From an uncultured Eubacteriales bacterium (GTDB lineage: Bacteria; Bacillota; Clostridia; Oscillospirales; Oscillospiraceae), in NCBI GenBank assembly GCA_900544295.1, contig UQUO01000010.1, forward strand, positions 10,364 through 74,363: a DNA stretch of 64,000 nt, written 5' to 3'. The position numbers and the translations under genes are program-made. Positions 40,378-46,775 of the stretch are shown piece after piece (position 1 is the stretch's first letter; each line of letters opens with the position of its first letter). A model generated the notes under the pieces. That model saw only the letters and a list, made by a program, of their open reading frames with translations. It was not told the origin of the DNA and made no database searches.

Positions 40378-41556
40378 TTATTCAGTTTTCTCAATGTAGT
40401 CGCGCGTCTTCCGCGCCACTCCCAGTTCCTCGTTGGCGGCAATGACCTCGACGGCTACGGGAGAGCCGGGGCTTGAAATGCGCCCGGAGCCGTGGCAGAC
40501 GGCATTGGCCGCTTCATCGAGTTCCACGCCCAGATGTCCCAGAGCGGAACAGACACCGGCGCGCACGGAGGCGGAGTTTTCACCTATGCCGCCGGTGAAC
40601 ACCAGTTTGTCCAGCCCGCCCAGCTCTGCATAGTATGCTCCGATATAGCGCACGATGGACGAGACGAACATGTCTATGGCGAGCTTCGCACGCGGGTCCC
40701 CGGCGTCCGCGGCCTCCTGTACGGGGCGCAGGTCGTTGCTCACGCCCGAGATGCCCAGCAGCCCGCCCCGCTTCGAGAGCCCGGCGAGCACCTCATCCAT
40801 GCTCAGGCCCTGGTCCATGAGGTAGGGGACGAGATAGGCGTCCGCGTCGCCGCAGCGGTTCGCGTGAGGAAGACCGGTCTGGAGCGAAAAACCAAAGCTG
40901 CAATCCACGCTCTGCCCGTCGAGAATGGCGCATACCGAGCAGCTGCCCCCGAGGTGGCAGGAGATGAGCCGCGCCGCCTTGGCCTCCTGAGCAACATAGG
41001 AATGAGAGGCCCCATGATAGCCCATGCGCATGAGCCCATAGCGCTCGTACCACTCGTAGGGGACGGCGTAGAGCCTGCGCTCGAGGGGTATCGTCTCGTG
41101 AAAGGCGGTCTCAAAGACGCCGACGAGCCGCGCACCTGGGATGAGGCTCCTGAACTGGCCTATGGCTTCAAGGTAAGGCCCATTGTGCGCAGGAGCGACG
41201 GAAAGCATGGCCCTCATGCCCTCCAAAACGGCCTCATCCAGCTCGTGTACCCCGTAAAAGCCCCTGGCCAGCACTGTTTTGAAGCCTACGGCGCCTATCT
41301 CGTCCACCGAGTCCAGCGCCCCGTGTTCCCGCGAGCAGAGGTCGGCGAGAAAGAGCGCTATGCCGGAGGAATAGTCCGGCACGCAGAGCCCCTCGCGCCG
41401 CCCGGACCAGCCGTTTTCCCCGCGGTATTGATAGATGGCCCCGTCCGAACTTCCCACGCGCTCGACCTTGGCCTCGCAGAGCACCCGCTCCCCGGGCATG
41501 TCGAAGAGTTTAAATTTGAGCGAAGTGCTCCCAACATTGCTCACAAGGATTTTCAT
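40378..41556 (-). CDS. Acetate-kinase-family (ASKHA) acyl kinase with altered active site
   Basis: The product is 392 residues, the AckA size. Conserved elements are NVGSTSLKF (N7), HNGP, FETAFHETIP, YHGASHSYVAQ (H181), NRCGDAD (R234), FTGGIGENS and a final NEE. Departures from AckA are clear: the substrate arginine in GHRVVHGG is replaced (GFKTVLARG, Lys at 93), the catalytic FDTAFH aspartate is Glu149, and HLGNG is HLGGS. It should transfer phosphate between ATP and a carboxylate or related acid, but probably not acetate. It is the first gene of the sigma-54 TRAP operon. Confidence 0.82.
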   Translation of the reverse strand: MKILVSNVGSTSLKFKLFDMPGERVLCEAKVERVGSSDGAIYQYRGENGWSGRREGLCVPDYSSGIALFLADLCSREHGALDSVDEIGAVGFKTVLARGFYGVHELDEAVLEGMRAMLSVAPAHNGPYLEAIGQFRSLIPGARLVGVFETAFHETIPLERRLYAVPYEWYERYGLMRMGYHGASHSYVAQEAKAARLISCHLGGSCSVCAILDGQSVDCSFGFSLQTGLPHANRCGDADAYLVPYLMDQGLSMDEVLAGLSKRGGLLGISGVSNDLRPVQEAADAGDPRAKLAIDMFVSSIVRYIGAYYAELGGLDKLVFTGGIGENSASVRAGVCSALGHLGVELDEAANAVCHGSGRISSPGSPVAVEVIAANEELGVARKTRDYIEKTE

Positions 41557-41587
41557 GTTTTACCTCCACTTTTTCACCATAATTAAC

Positions 41588-41604
41588 AGCAGACGCCGTG
41601 CCAA
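41588..41604 (-). promoter_or_regulatory. Sigma-54 (-24/-12) promoter of the kinase-TRAP operon
   Basis: The minus strand reads TTGGCACGGCGTCTGCT. The -24 box TTGGCACG is perfect and the -12 box is CTGCT with the essential GC at the right 10-nt spacing. It is 32 nt upstream of the kinase start. Confidence 0.8.
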
Positions 41605-41658
41605 CTTTTCAATTCGCCTGTTTTAGCCGCTCCGCAGGCTCAGATGGGCGGTTTGCGC

Positions 41659-41718
41659 AAAAAAACCGCGCCGGACTGCGCCTTGCGTTGAAAACAGCGT
41701 GGCACAGTGTCCGGCGCG
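41659..41718 (-). terminator. Terminator of rpoN
   Basis: A perfect 10-bp stem (CGCGCCGGAC at 41667-41676 with 41709-41718) and a long 32-nt loop are followed on the minus strand by GGTTTTTTT. It isolates rpoN from the downstream operon. Confidence 0.7.
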
Positions 41719-41736
41719 TTTTACAATTGTGTAAAA
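41719..41736. promoter_or_regulatory. Perfect palindrome upstream of the kinase-TRAP sigma-54 promoter (candidate activator site)
   Basis: TTTTACAATTGTGTAAAA contains the 6-bp inverted repeat TTTTAC/GTAAAA. It lies 115-132 bp upstream of the -24 box, a normal distance for an enhancer bound by a sigma-54 activator. TTTTACAcaTGTG also occurs in front of the regulator gene (34022-34034). Confidence 0.5.
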
Positions 41737-41751
41737 GAATTTAACTGGTGT

Positions 41752-43065
41752 TTACGCCTTTGTCGAACACCTTTGCTTTCTGCCGGTGGCCGGCGGGATG
41801 TTGGCGAGGTCGCGGTATTTCGCAACAGTCCGGCGGGCGATGTCGTAGCCGCGGGAGGCCAGCTCCTGGCATATTGCGCTGTCGCTCAGCGGCCGTTTCG
41901 GGTCCTCGGCGGAGATGATGGAAACTATCTCTTGGAGTATGTCGCCCTGCGTCTCCCCGCAGACCTCCTTCGCGAAGAAATACGACATCGGGAACACGCC
42001 CCAGCGGCAGGAGATGTACTTGTCCTTTACCGCGCGCGAGACTGTGGAGGGATGTACGCCAACGCGGGATGCGACCTCGGCCATGGAGCAGGGCCGCAGG
42101 GCGCCGGAGCCCTTCTCGAAGAACTCACGCTGTTCCTCGACGATGACGGAGGCGCAGCTGAGAAGCGTGTCCCGCCTGCGCTTGACGCAGCCGAGCGCCC
42201 ACTGGGCCTGGGAGAGCTTTTCTCGCAGGTAGTCGCGCTCCTCCTCCGAGAGCTCCGGGCGGTCAAGCATGGCGGAGTAGTAGGCGCTCAGCCCGTAGGA
42301 GGGCATATATCCGTCCGTGTACAGCAGCTGCGGTTTGCCGTCCTCGAAGCTGACCTCAATGTCGGGAATGACCCAAAGCGTACACTCCCCGCTGTCGTAG
42401 CCGTTTGAGGGGGTAGGCTCCAGGGAGGAGATGAGCCTTTTGGCCTCGATCACCTCCTGCTCGCTGACGTTAAGGGCTTTGGCAATGTGATTGATGTGGT
42501 TTTTCGCCAGGTGCTCCAGCATACGGCGGCAGATCTCGTCCGCAAGCCCTCCGCTCTGCCCCAACTGGGCGAGCTGTATGCGCAGACATTCCGAGAGGTC
42601 CCTGGCTCCCACGCCGCCCGGCTCCATGCTCTGGAGCACGGCCAGCGCCTCGCTGAAGAGCGTGGAATGTCCGGCCGACCGCGCGGCCTCCTCCACGTCC
42701 GCGGAGAGATAGCCCCGCTCGTCCAGGTTTATTATGAGAAAGAGCACGGCGCGCTCCAGCTCCCTTGTCAGGTGCATGGACAGCAGCTGTTCCTCCAGCG
42801 CGGTCCTGAGCGTGCGCTTGGAGCGCTCCGGTATGGGCAGCTCGGAGCTCTCGCCGTTTTTTGTCCTCGCCCGTCCGGAACAGGGGCGCATGAGCCCTCG
42901 TCCGAAGTCCTGGGCGGGAGGGCCGGCCTCTAGCATTGGGTTCTCCATACTGAGCTCACGCAGGCATGTGTCAAGCTCTTCAATTCCCATTTGCAGGAAA
43001 CTCATAGATTGGTACATACGCTGGCCCACGACCAGCTTTGTCTCTCGTTTGAGCGAGAGTTCCAC
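41752..43065 (-). CDS. rpoN: RNA polymerase sigma-54 factor
   Basis: The product is 437 residues, starting at GTG 43065 after AGAGGTGA. Region I begins MELSLKRETKLVVGQRMYQS. The core-binding domain includes NLDERGYL and EPGGVGARDLSECLRIQL. The DNA-binding part has a helix-turn-helix (VASRVGVHPSTVSRAVKDKY) and the RpoN box ARRTVAKYR (about 410-418). This is the sigma factor needed by the GAFTGA regulator and -24/-12 promoters around it. It has its own terminator and an extended -10 promoter. Confidence 0.96.
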   Translation of the reverse strand: MELSLKRETKLVVGQRMYQSMSFLQMGIEELDTCLRELSMENPMLEAGPPAQDFGRGLMRPCSGRARTKNGESSELPIPERSKRTLRTALEEQLLSMHLTRELERAVLFLIINLDERGYLSADVEEAARSAGHSTLFSEALAVLQSMEPGGVGARDLSECLRIQLAQLGQSGGLADEICRRMLEHLAKNHINHIAKALNVSEQEVIEAKRLISSLEPTPSNGYDSGECTLWVIPDIEVSFEDGKPQLLYTDGYMPSYGLSAYYSAMLDRPELSEEERDYLREKLSQAQWALGCVKRRRDTLLSCASVIVEEQREFFEKGSGALRPCSMAEVASRVGVHPSTVSRAVKDKYISCRWGVFPMSYFFAKEVCGETQGDILQEIVSIISAEDPKRPLSDSAICQELASRGYDIARRTVAKYRDLANIPPATGRKQRCSTKA

Positions 43066-43120
43066 CTCGGCTCACCTCTCTCTGGCAGAGACGCCCGCGA
43101 AATCAGCGAACGTTACCCTA

Positions 43121-43128
43121 ATTATATC
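43121..43128 (-). promoter_or_regulatory. Extended -10 promoter of rpoN
   Basis: The minus strand reads TGATATAAT (43129-43121), a perfect -10 hexamer with the TGn extension; no good -35 is present. It is about 55 nt upstream of the rpoN GTG. Confidence 0.5.
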
Positions 43129-43194
43129 ATGCCGGGGCAGAAAACATTTAAATTTTTGCGTAAAAACGCACTTTTCTACCTTTTACCCAAAAAC

Positions 43195-43211
43195 TTGGCA
43201 CTATTTCTGCT
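43195..43211 (+). promoter_or_regulatory. Plus-strand sigma-54-like promoter with no gene downstream
   Basis: TTGGCACTATTTCTGCT has a perfect -24 box, GG-N10-GC spacing and a CTGCT -12 like that of the kinase operon. It points away from rpoN into the 3' end of the convergent DUF1116 gene. The expected start (about 43222) coincides with the base of the hairpin at 43221-43253. Confidence 0.5.
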
Positions 43212-43220
43212 ACATGCAGC

Positions 43221-43253
43221 AATGAACTCCACGGCAAACCCGTGGAGTTCATT
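43221..43253. other. Perfect 14-bp hairpin downstream of the fdrA-DUF1116 operon
   Basis: AATGAACTCCACGG, loop caaac, CCGTGGAGTTCATT. It has no T-tract on either strand. It may cap the 3' end of the minus-strand operon or be the 5' end of a transcript from the plus-strand sigma-54-like promoter. Confidence 0.65.
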
Positions 43254-43285
43254 GCGGTCAAGGAGTGAAAGTAAAGAGCAAAAAG

Positions 43286-44698
43286 TTATTTATTACCATA
43301 TTTGTCAAGAAAGGCATAAGCAGCGCTGACGTAGTGCTCCGTGCCGTAACGGGCGGCTCCTGCGCCTATTTGACCGCCTGTTTTGTTGACGATGCCGCCG
43401 TGGCAGAGGGGAGTGATGCCGCTCTCGACCACCTTGAAGATGTCAATGCCGAGCCCCGGACCCTCGAAGTCGAGCAGCGGTATCGGGAAATTGTTGTTTC
43501 GCCCTGCGCAGATGGTGCGCAGCTCCTCGCTCTGCGCCCTGGCCTCGCGCCAGCCGCCGTTTCTGAGGCGGAGCACGGTGGGCGCGGCGGCGGCGGAGAA
43601 GGCGCCCATGCCGTAGGATTCTGTGGCGGTGGAGTCGCCCATGTAGGGGACGGCGTCGTCCAATGTCCATTGAGTGGAAAACAGGGTGCCGACAAAACGG
43701 GGGGCCGGACCCTTGAACCACTGCTCGCCCAGACCGGCTACCTTGATGCCTGTCTCCACGCCGTTCTGGGCAATGGAGGTGACGATGGAGCAATACTCCT
43801 TGCCCTTGATGCAGCGCATGGAGGCCAGAGAACAGCTCATGCCCAGGGGGTGGAACCAGCGCTCGTTGCCGACGAACATCTCCGTGACCCTCTTGATGGT
43901 CGGGATGTCGAGGTCCTCATCGCCCAGCAGCATGGGGACGATCTCGCTGACGAGCATGTTGCCGCAGGCTGCCTGGCGGGTGTGGCTCTCGTCGCCCATG
44001 AGCATGCCCTTGGCGAGTATGTTGCGGACGTTTATGCCGCCGTTTTTCTTGAGCACATGGTCCACGGCGGGGGCGCAGAAGTCCTCTATCTCCAGCAGGT
44101 TGCGCTCTATCTCCGGATTCCACATGGCCCAGGCGCCGAGACCGTTGCGGCCCTCGAAGGGGATGCAGTAGGCCCTGTTGCCGTGCGTGACGTCTTCGAC
44201 GATGTTCACCACCATGTTGTGCGTTACGATGCCTGCCGCGGCGCCTATGGCGAAGTGGTCGTTGCAGGAGGCGAGTTCAATCTCCCCGGCCTCCACCATG
44301 GCCGCCGCCTCTTCGACGGTCTTGGCGAGTCCCGCGTGGATGGCGCCGTAGCATACGCCGCGCTTCTGGACGCCTATCATGTCCTCCCAGGCGATGGGCG
44401 GCCCGGAGTGCATTATCATGTTTTCCTTGAAGCCGGGTATGGCCTTTATGGCTTTCTCAAGGCCGACCCAGTGGCCTTCGGCTGCATTGAGCATCTGTAC
44501 GGCTTCGGCGTTGGAGCGCTCTATTTTCTCGCGCAGGCTGGGCTCCATATCGGCTATCATACGGCACAGCCCGGCATCTACGGGCGGCTTCCAAGCCAGA
44601 TGGAGCGCTTTTACGCCCTGGTCGAGCACTCCATCGGCAAAGGGCTTTACACCGACATTGATGACAGCGGGCGTAGTGCTGAAAAGTTTGTATTCCAT
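43286..44698 (-). CDS. DUF1116 protein (AllG/YlbE-like)
   Basis: The product is 470 residues. It starts at ATG 44698 with GGGGAGG upstream. Conserved stretches of the family are visible: GPPIAWEDMIGVQKRGVCYG, CNDHFAIGAAAGIVTHNMVV, GVKVAG-like GIKVAGLGEQWFKGPA and ITPLCHGGIVNKTGGQIGAG. E. coli YlbE (AllG) is part of oxamate carbamoyltransferase, which splits oxalurate to oxamate and carbamoyl phosphate. It lies 14 nt after fdrA in one transcript. With FdrA and the DUF2877 protein it completes an AllFGH-like set. Confidence 0.85.
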   Translation of the reverse strand: MEYKLFSTTPAVINVGVKPFADGVLDQGVKALHLAWKPPVDAGLCRMIADMEPSLREKIERSNAEAVQMLNAAEGHWVGLEKAIKAIPGFKENMIMHSGPPIAWEDMIGVQKRGVCYGAIHAGLAKTVEEAAAMVEAGEIELASCNDHFAIGAAAGIVTHNMVVNIVEDVTHGNRAYCIPFEGRNGLGAWAMWNPEIERNLLEIEDFCAPAVDHVLKKNGGINVRNILAKGMLMGDESHTRQAACGNMLVSEIVPMLLGDEDLDIPTIKRVTEMFVGNERWFHPLGMSCSLASMRCIKGKEYCSIVTSIAQNGVETGIKVAGLGEQWFKGPAPRFVGTLFSTQWTLDDAVPYMGDSTATESYGMGAFSAAAAPTVLRLRNGGWREARAQSEELRTICAGRNNNFPIPLLDFEGPGLGIDIFKVVESGITPLCHGGIVNKTGGQIGAGAARYGTEHYVSAAYAFLDKYGNK

Positions 44699-44712
44699 GT
44701 TTCTGCCTCCCC

Positions 44713-46257
44713 TCAGGAAACTATAAGTCCGGCCAGAAGCGCCGCCCGGGCGTTGCTGGGCTGGATGACGACCCCGTACTCACGCAGCCTGCGGGCCTGT
44801 TCCGCCACATTTTGAGGGTCGATGTCGGTGCCGCAGAGAGAGGCGACGAGGCAGATATGCCGGCCTTCGTCCCGCTCTATGCGGGCGACCTCCCTGAGCG
44901 CGTCCTCGATGGCGCCGACCGGGTCGGGGTGTATTGCGTAACCGTAGAGCAGGTCGAAGAGGATAACGCCGGTCTCCGGGTCGTGCGCCTCCTGTATGAG
45001 ACGGTCCACAAGTATGGAGGGGTCCATGACGGGGTGCGGCCTGCCCTTGGTGAATACCTCGTCGCCCATGTCCACGAGGGAGTTCTCAACGCTGAGATAC
45101 CTGTCCTCCAAAAGCTCGGCCCCGCCGAAGCTGATGTTGGAGTGCAGCCTGTGAACAAGGCCCTTGAGCAGCGTGACCGCCTCTTCGCTGTGCGTGCCGC
45201 CGCAGAAGAGGCCTCGCAGGTATTTCTGCTCCGGGGATAGCCTGGAGCGCTCGGCGGCGGCGCTCTCCGCGAGCTCAGCGGTGGCGCGCCGCAGGTAGTC
45301 GCCGCCTGCGGGCTCCTCGCCGCGCAGCAGGCAGACGGCCATCTGCGCCGCCTCTTCGAGAGAGGCGGGGGCATAGGCCCCGGCCCTGCGTATCTCCTCC
45401 CGGTCTCCGCCCAGGAAAAACACCACGCATGGCTTGTCCTTCGGCAGCGCGGCGTAGATCTTCCGCGCCGTGTCCGGGTGCGGCGGCTTTGAGACCAGCA
45501 CCAGCACCTCCGTGTCAGGGTCTGAAGCGAAATAGTCCATGGCCTGCAGGAACATTATCCCGCCGACCTTCTGGGAGAGGTCGTGCCCGCCGACGCCTAT
45601 GGCCTGGGATATGCCCTCGCCCAGCTGGTGGACCAGGACAGCCACCTCCTGCAGGCCGCTGCCCGAGGCTGCGACGATGCCTATCCGGCCGCGGCGTATC
45701 TTGCTCATGAGACCGATGGACAGGCCGTTGACCACGGCCGTCCCCGCGCCCGGACCCATCACGAACAGCCCCTTCTCGTGGGCGATGCGCTTGAGCTCCA
45801 GCTCCTCATCCTCGTCCATGTCGCTGAATATGAAGAGGTTCATATCATTTGCCAGCGCTGTGCGCGCCTCCGCCCCCGCATATTCGCCGGGCAGGGAGAT
45901 GGTGCAGATGTTTGCCTCGGGGAGCGCCTTCTTGGCCGCTGCGAGGCTGCGGTATTCGAGCTCGGCGGCTGCGCTCTGCGCCGACGCCTTGCCGGAGGCG
46001 AGCTCCCGGACCTTGTCCTCGGCGGCACTCATGACCCCTTCGTCCTCGCAGTCGAGCGAGATGATGAGGTCGTTGGCCCCGGCAGCGGCGACGGCAGGGG
46101 TGGTGCCGCCGAATTCATCCACCACCGTCTTGTTCATATCTGTCGCCATGACCGCCACAGCCTTGCGCACCCCTGGCAGCTTCATAAGCTCTCTCGAAAC
46201 GGAGAGTATCAGGATGGAGTCCATGTAGCAGTTTGGCATCACTGTGGTCTTTATCAA
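44713..46257 (-). CDS. fdrA: FdrA (AllF)-like acyl-CoA synthetase homologue
   Basis: The product is 514 residues. It starts with TTG at 46257, 11 nt after AGGAAG, giving MIKTTVMPNCYMDSILILSV, which matches FdrA N-termini. A CoA-binding Rossmann domain (LFVMGPGAGTAVVNGLSIG, IGIVAASGSGLQEVAVLVHQ) and a CoA-ligase domain (LRGLFCGGTHSEEA) follow, as in succinyl-CoA synthetase alpha and beta parts. In E. coli this protein is AllF. The AllFGH complex makes a phosphorylated product used for ATP synthesis, so here it may feed the acyl kinase at 40378-41556. It is the first gene after a consensus sigma-54 promoter. Confidence 0.87.
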   Translation of the reverse strand: MIKTTVMPNCYMDSILILSVSRELMKLPGVRKAVAVMATDMNKTVVDEFGGTTPAVAAAGANDLIISLDCEDEGVMSAAEDKVRELASGKASAQSAAAELEYRSLAAAKKALPEANICTISLPGEYAGAEARTALANDMNLFIFSDMDEDEELELKRIAHEKGLFVMGPGAGTAVVNGLSIGLMSKIRRGRIGIVAASGSGLQEVAVLVHQLGEGISQAIGVGGHDLSQKVGGIMFLQAMDYFASDPDTEVLVLVSKPPHPDTARKIYAALPKDKPCVVFFLGGDREEIRRAGAYAPASLEEAAQMAVCLLRGEEPAGGDYLRRATAELAESAAAERSRLSPEQKYLRGLFCGGTHSEEAVTLLKGLVHRLHSNISFGGAELLEDRYLSVENSLVDMGDEVFTKGRPHPVMDPSILVDRLIQEAHDPETGVILFDLLYGYAIHPDPVGAIEDALREVARIERDEGRHICLVASLCGTDIDPQNVAEQARRLREYGVVIQPSNARAALLAGLIVS

Positions 46258-46312
46258 AGAAAAACGCTTCCTTTCGTGTGGACTGACGCGCCTTCAAACT
46301 GCGCCGCTTTAT

Positions 46313-46353
46313 AAAAAAGCAAGACCCGTGCCAAGTTTTAACCCGGCACGGGT
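46313..46353 (-). terminator. Terminator hairpin overlapping the fdrA promoter
   Basis: GACCCGTGCC (46323-46332) pairs perfectly with GGCACGGGTC (46344-46353). On the minus strand it is followed by TTGCTTTTTT. It would stop transcripts from the zinc-ribbon gene upstream. Confidence 0.7.
46318..46334 (-). promoter_or_regulatory. Consensus sigma-54 (-24/-12) promoter of fdrA
   Basis: The minus strand reads TTGGCACGGGTCTTGCT, a perfect match to TTGGCACGNNNNTTGCW. It is 61 nt upstream of fdrA. Its -24 box lies inside the descending arm of a terminator hairpin. Confidence 0.88.
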
Positions 46354-46419
46354 CCTTATTTCACAGCAAAATATATCAGTATTTTACGAATCGCCCATTG
46401 CAGTAACAAAATTTTGCGC

Positions 46420-46704
46420 TCAGCGTTTGCCAGACACATACCTGTCCTTGTCGTCCAGCCTGCGCTTGCAGCCGGGGCAGACCTTGAGCTGAAACATCTT
46501 GTAAAACAGCCGCCTGCCGCAGTGCGGACAGCGGCACCAGACCACCACTATGAGCAGCCCCGCAATAAAGAGAAGCGCCGTAAGGATCTCGGCGAGAAGA
46601 TAGGACGAAGTACCCTCTTCAAGCAGGAAATGCCCCAGGAGCCCGACGGCGAGCCCAAGCAGCAAGGAGGCCATTGAGAGCACTTTAGCGGTGCCAAGTT
46701 TCAT
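46420..46704 (-). CDS. Small membrane protein with C-terminal zinc ribbon
   Basis: The product is 94 residues from the ATG at 46704, after GGGGTGAG. Two hydrophobic segments (about 7-28 and 36-58) are followed by a zinc-ribbon-like cluster CPHCGRR ... CPGCKRR with four cysteines. Longer in-frame starts upstream would cross a good promoter and lack a binding site. I do not recognise a named family. It has its own promoter and terminator, so it appears to be a single-gene unit between the catabolic island and modC. Confidence 0.7.
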   Translation of the reverse strand: MKLGTAKVLSMASLLLGLAVGLLGHFLLEEGTSSYLLAEILTALLFIAGLLIVVVWCRCPHCGRRLFYKMFQLKVCPGCKRRLDDKDRYVSGKR

Positions 46705-46732
46705 TTGTCTCACCCCAGCAGAGTTTTGGCCC

Positions 46733-46761
46733 ATTATAACCGCCCGTTTCCCGCCTGGCAA
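46733..46761 (-). promoter_or_regulatory. Promoter of the zinc-ribbon membrane protein gene
   Basis: TTGCCA (46761-46756), a 17-nt spacer and TATAAT (46738-46733) on the minus strand, about 30 nt before the ATG at 46704. Confidence 0.75.
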
Positions 46762-46775
46762 GCACAAATTGAAAT

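Noticed and set aside
41698..41715. TGGCAC on the plus strand in the loop of the rpoN terminator
   Set aside because: There is no -12 TTGC-like box at the proper distance.
43265..44815. A 516-codon plus-strand frame downstream of the orphan sigma-54-like promoter
   Set aside because: It is antisense to the DUF1116 gene, its GTG overlaps the putative binding site, and its protein looks like a shadow.
46690..46706. Another TTGGCAC on the minus strand near the start of the zinc-ribbon gene
   Set aside because: The GC of the -12 box is missing at the required 10-nt spacing, and the site lies in coding sequence.
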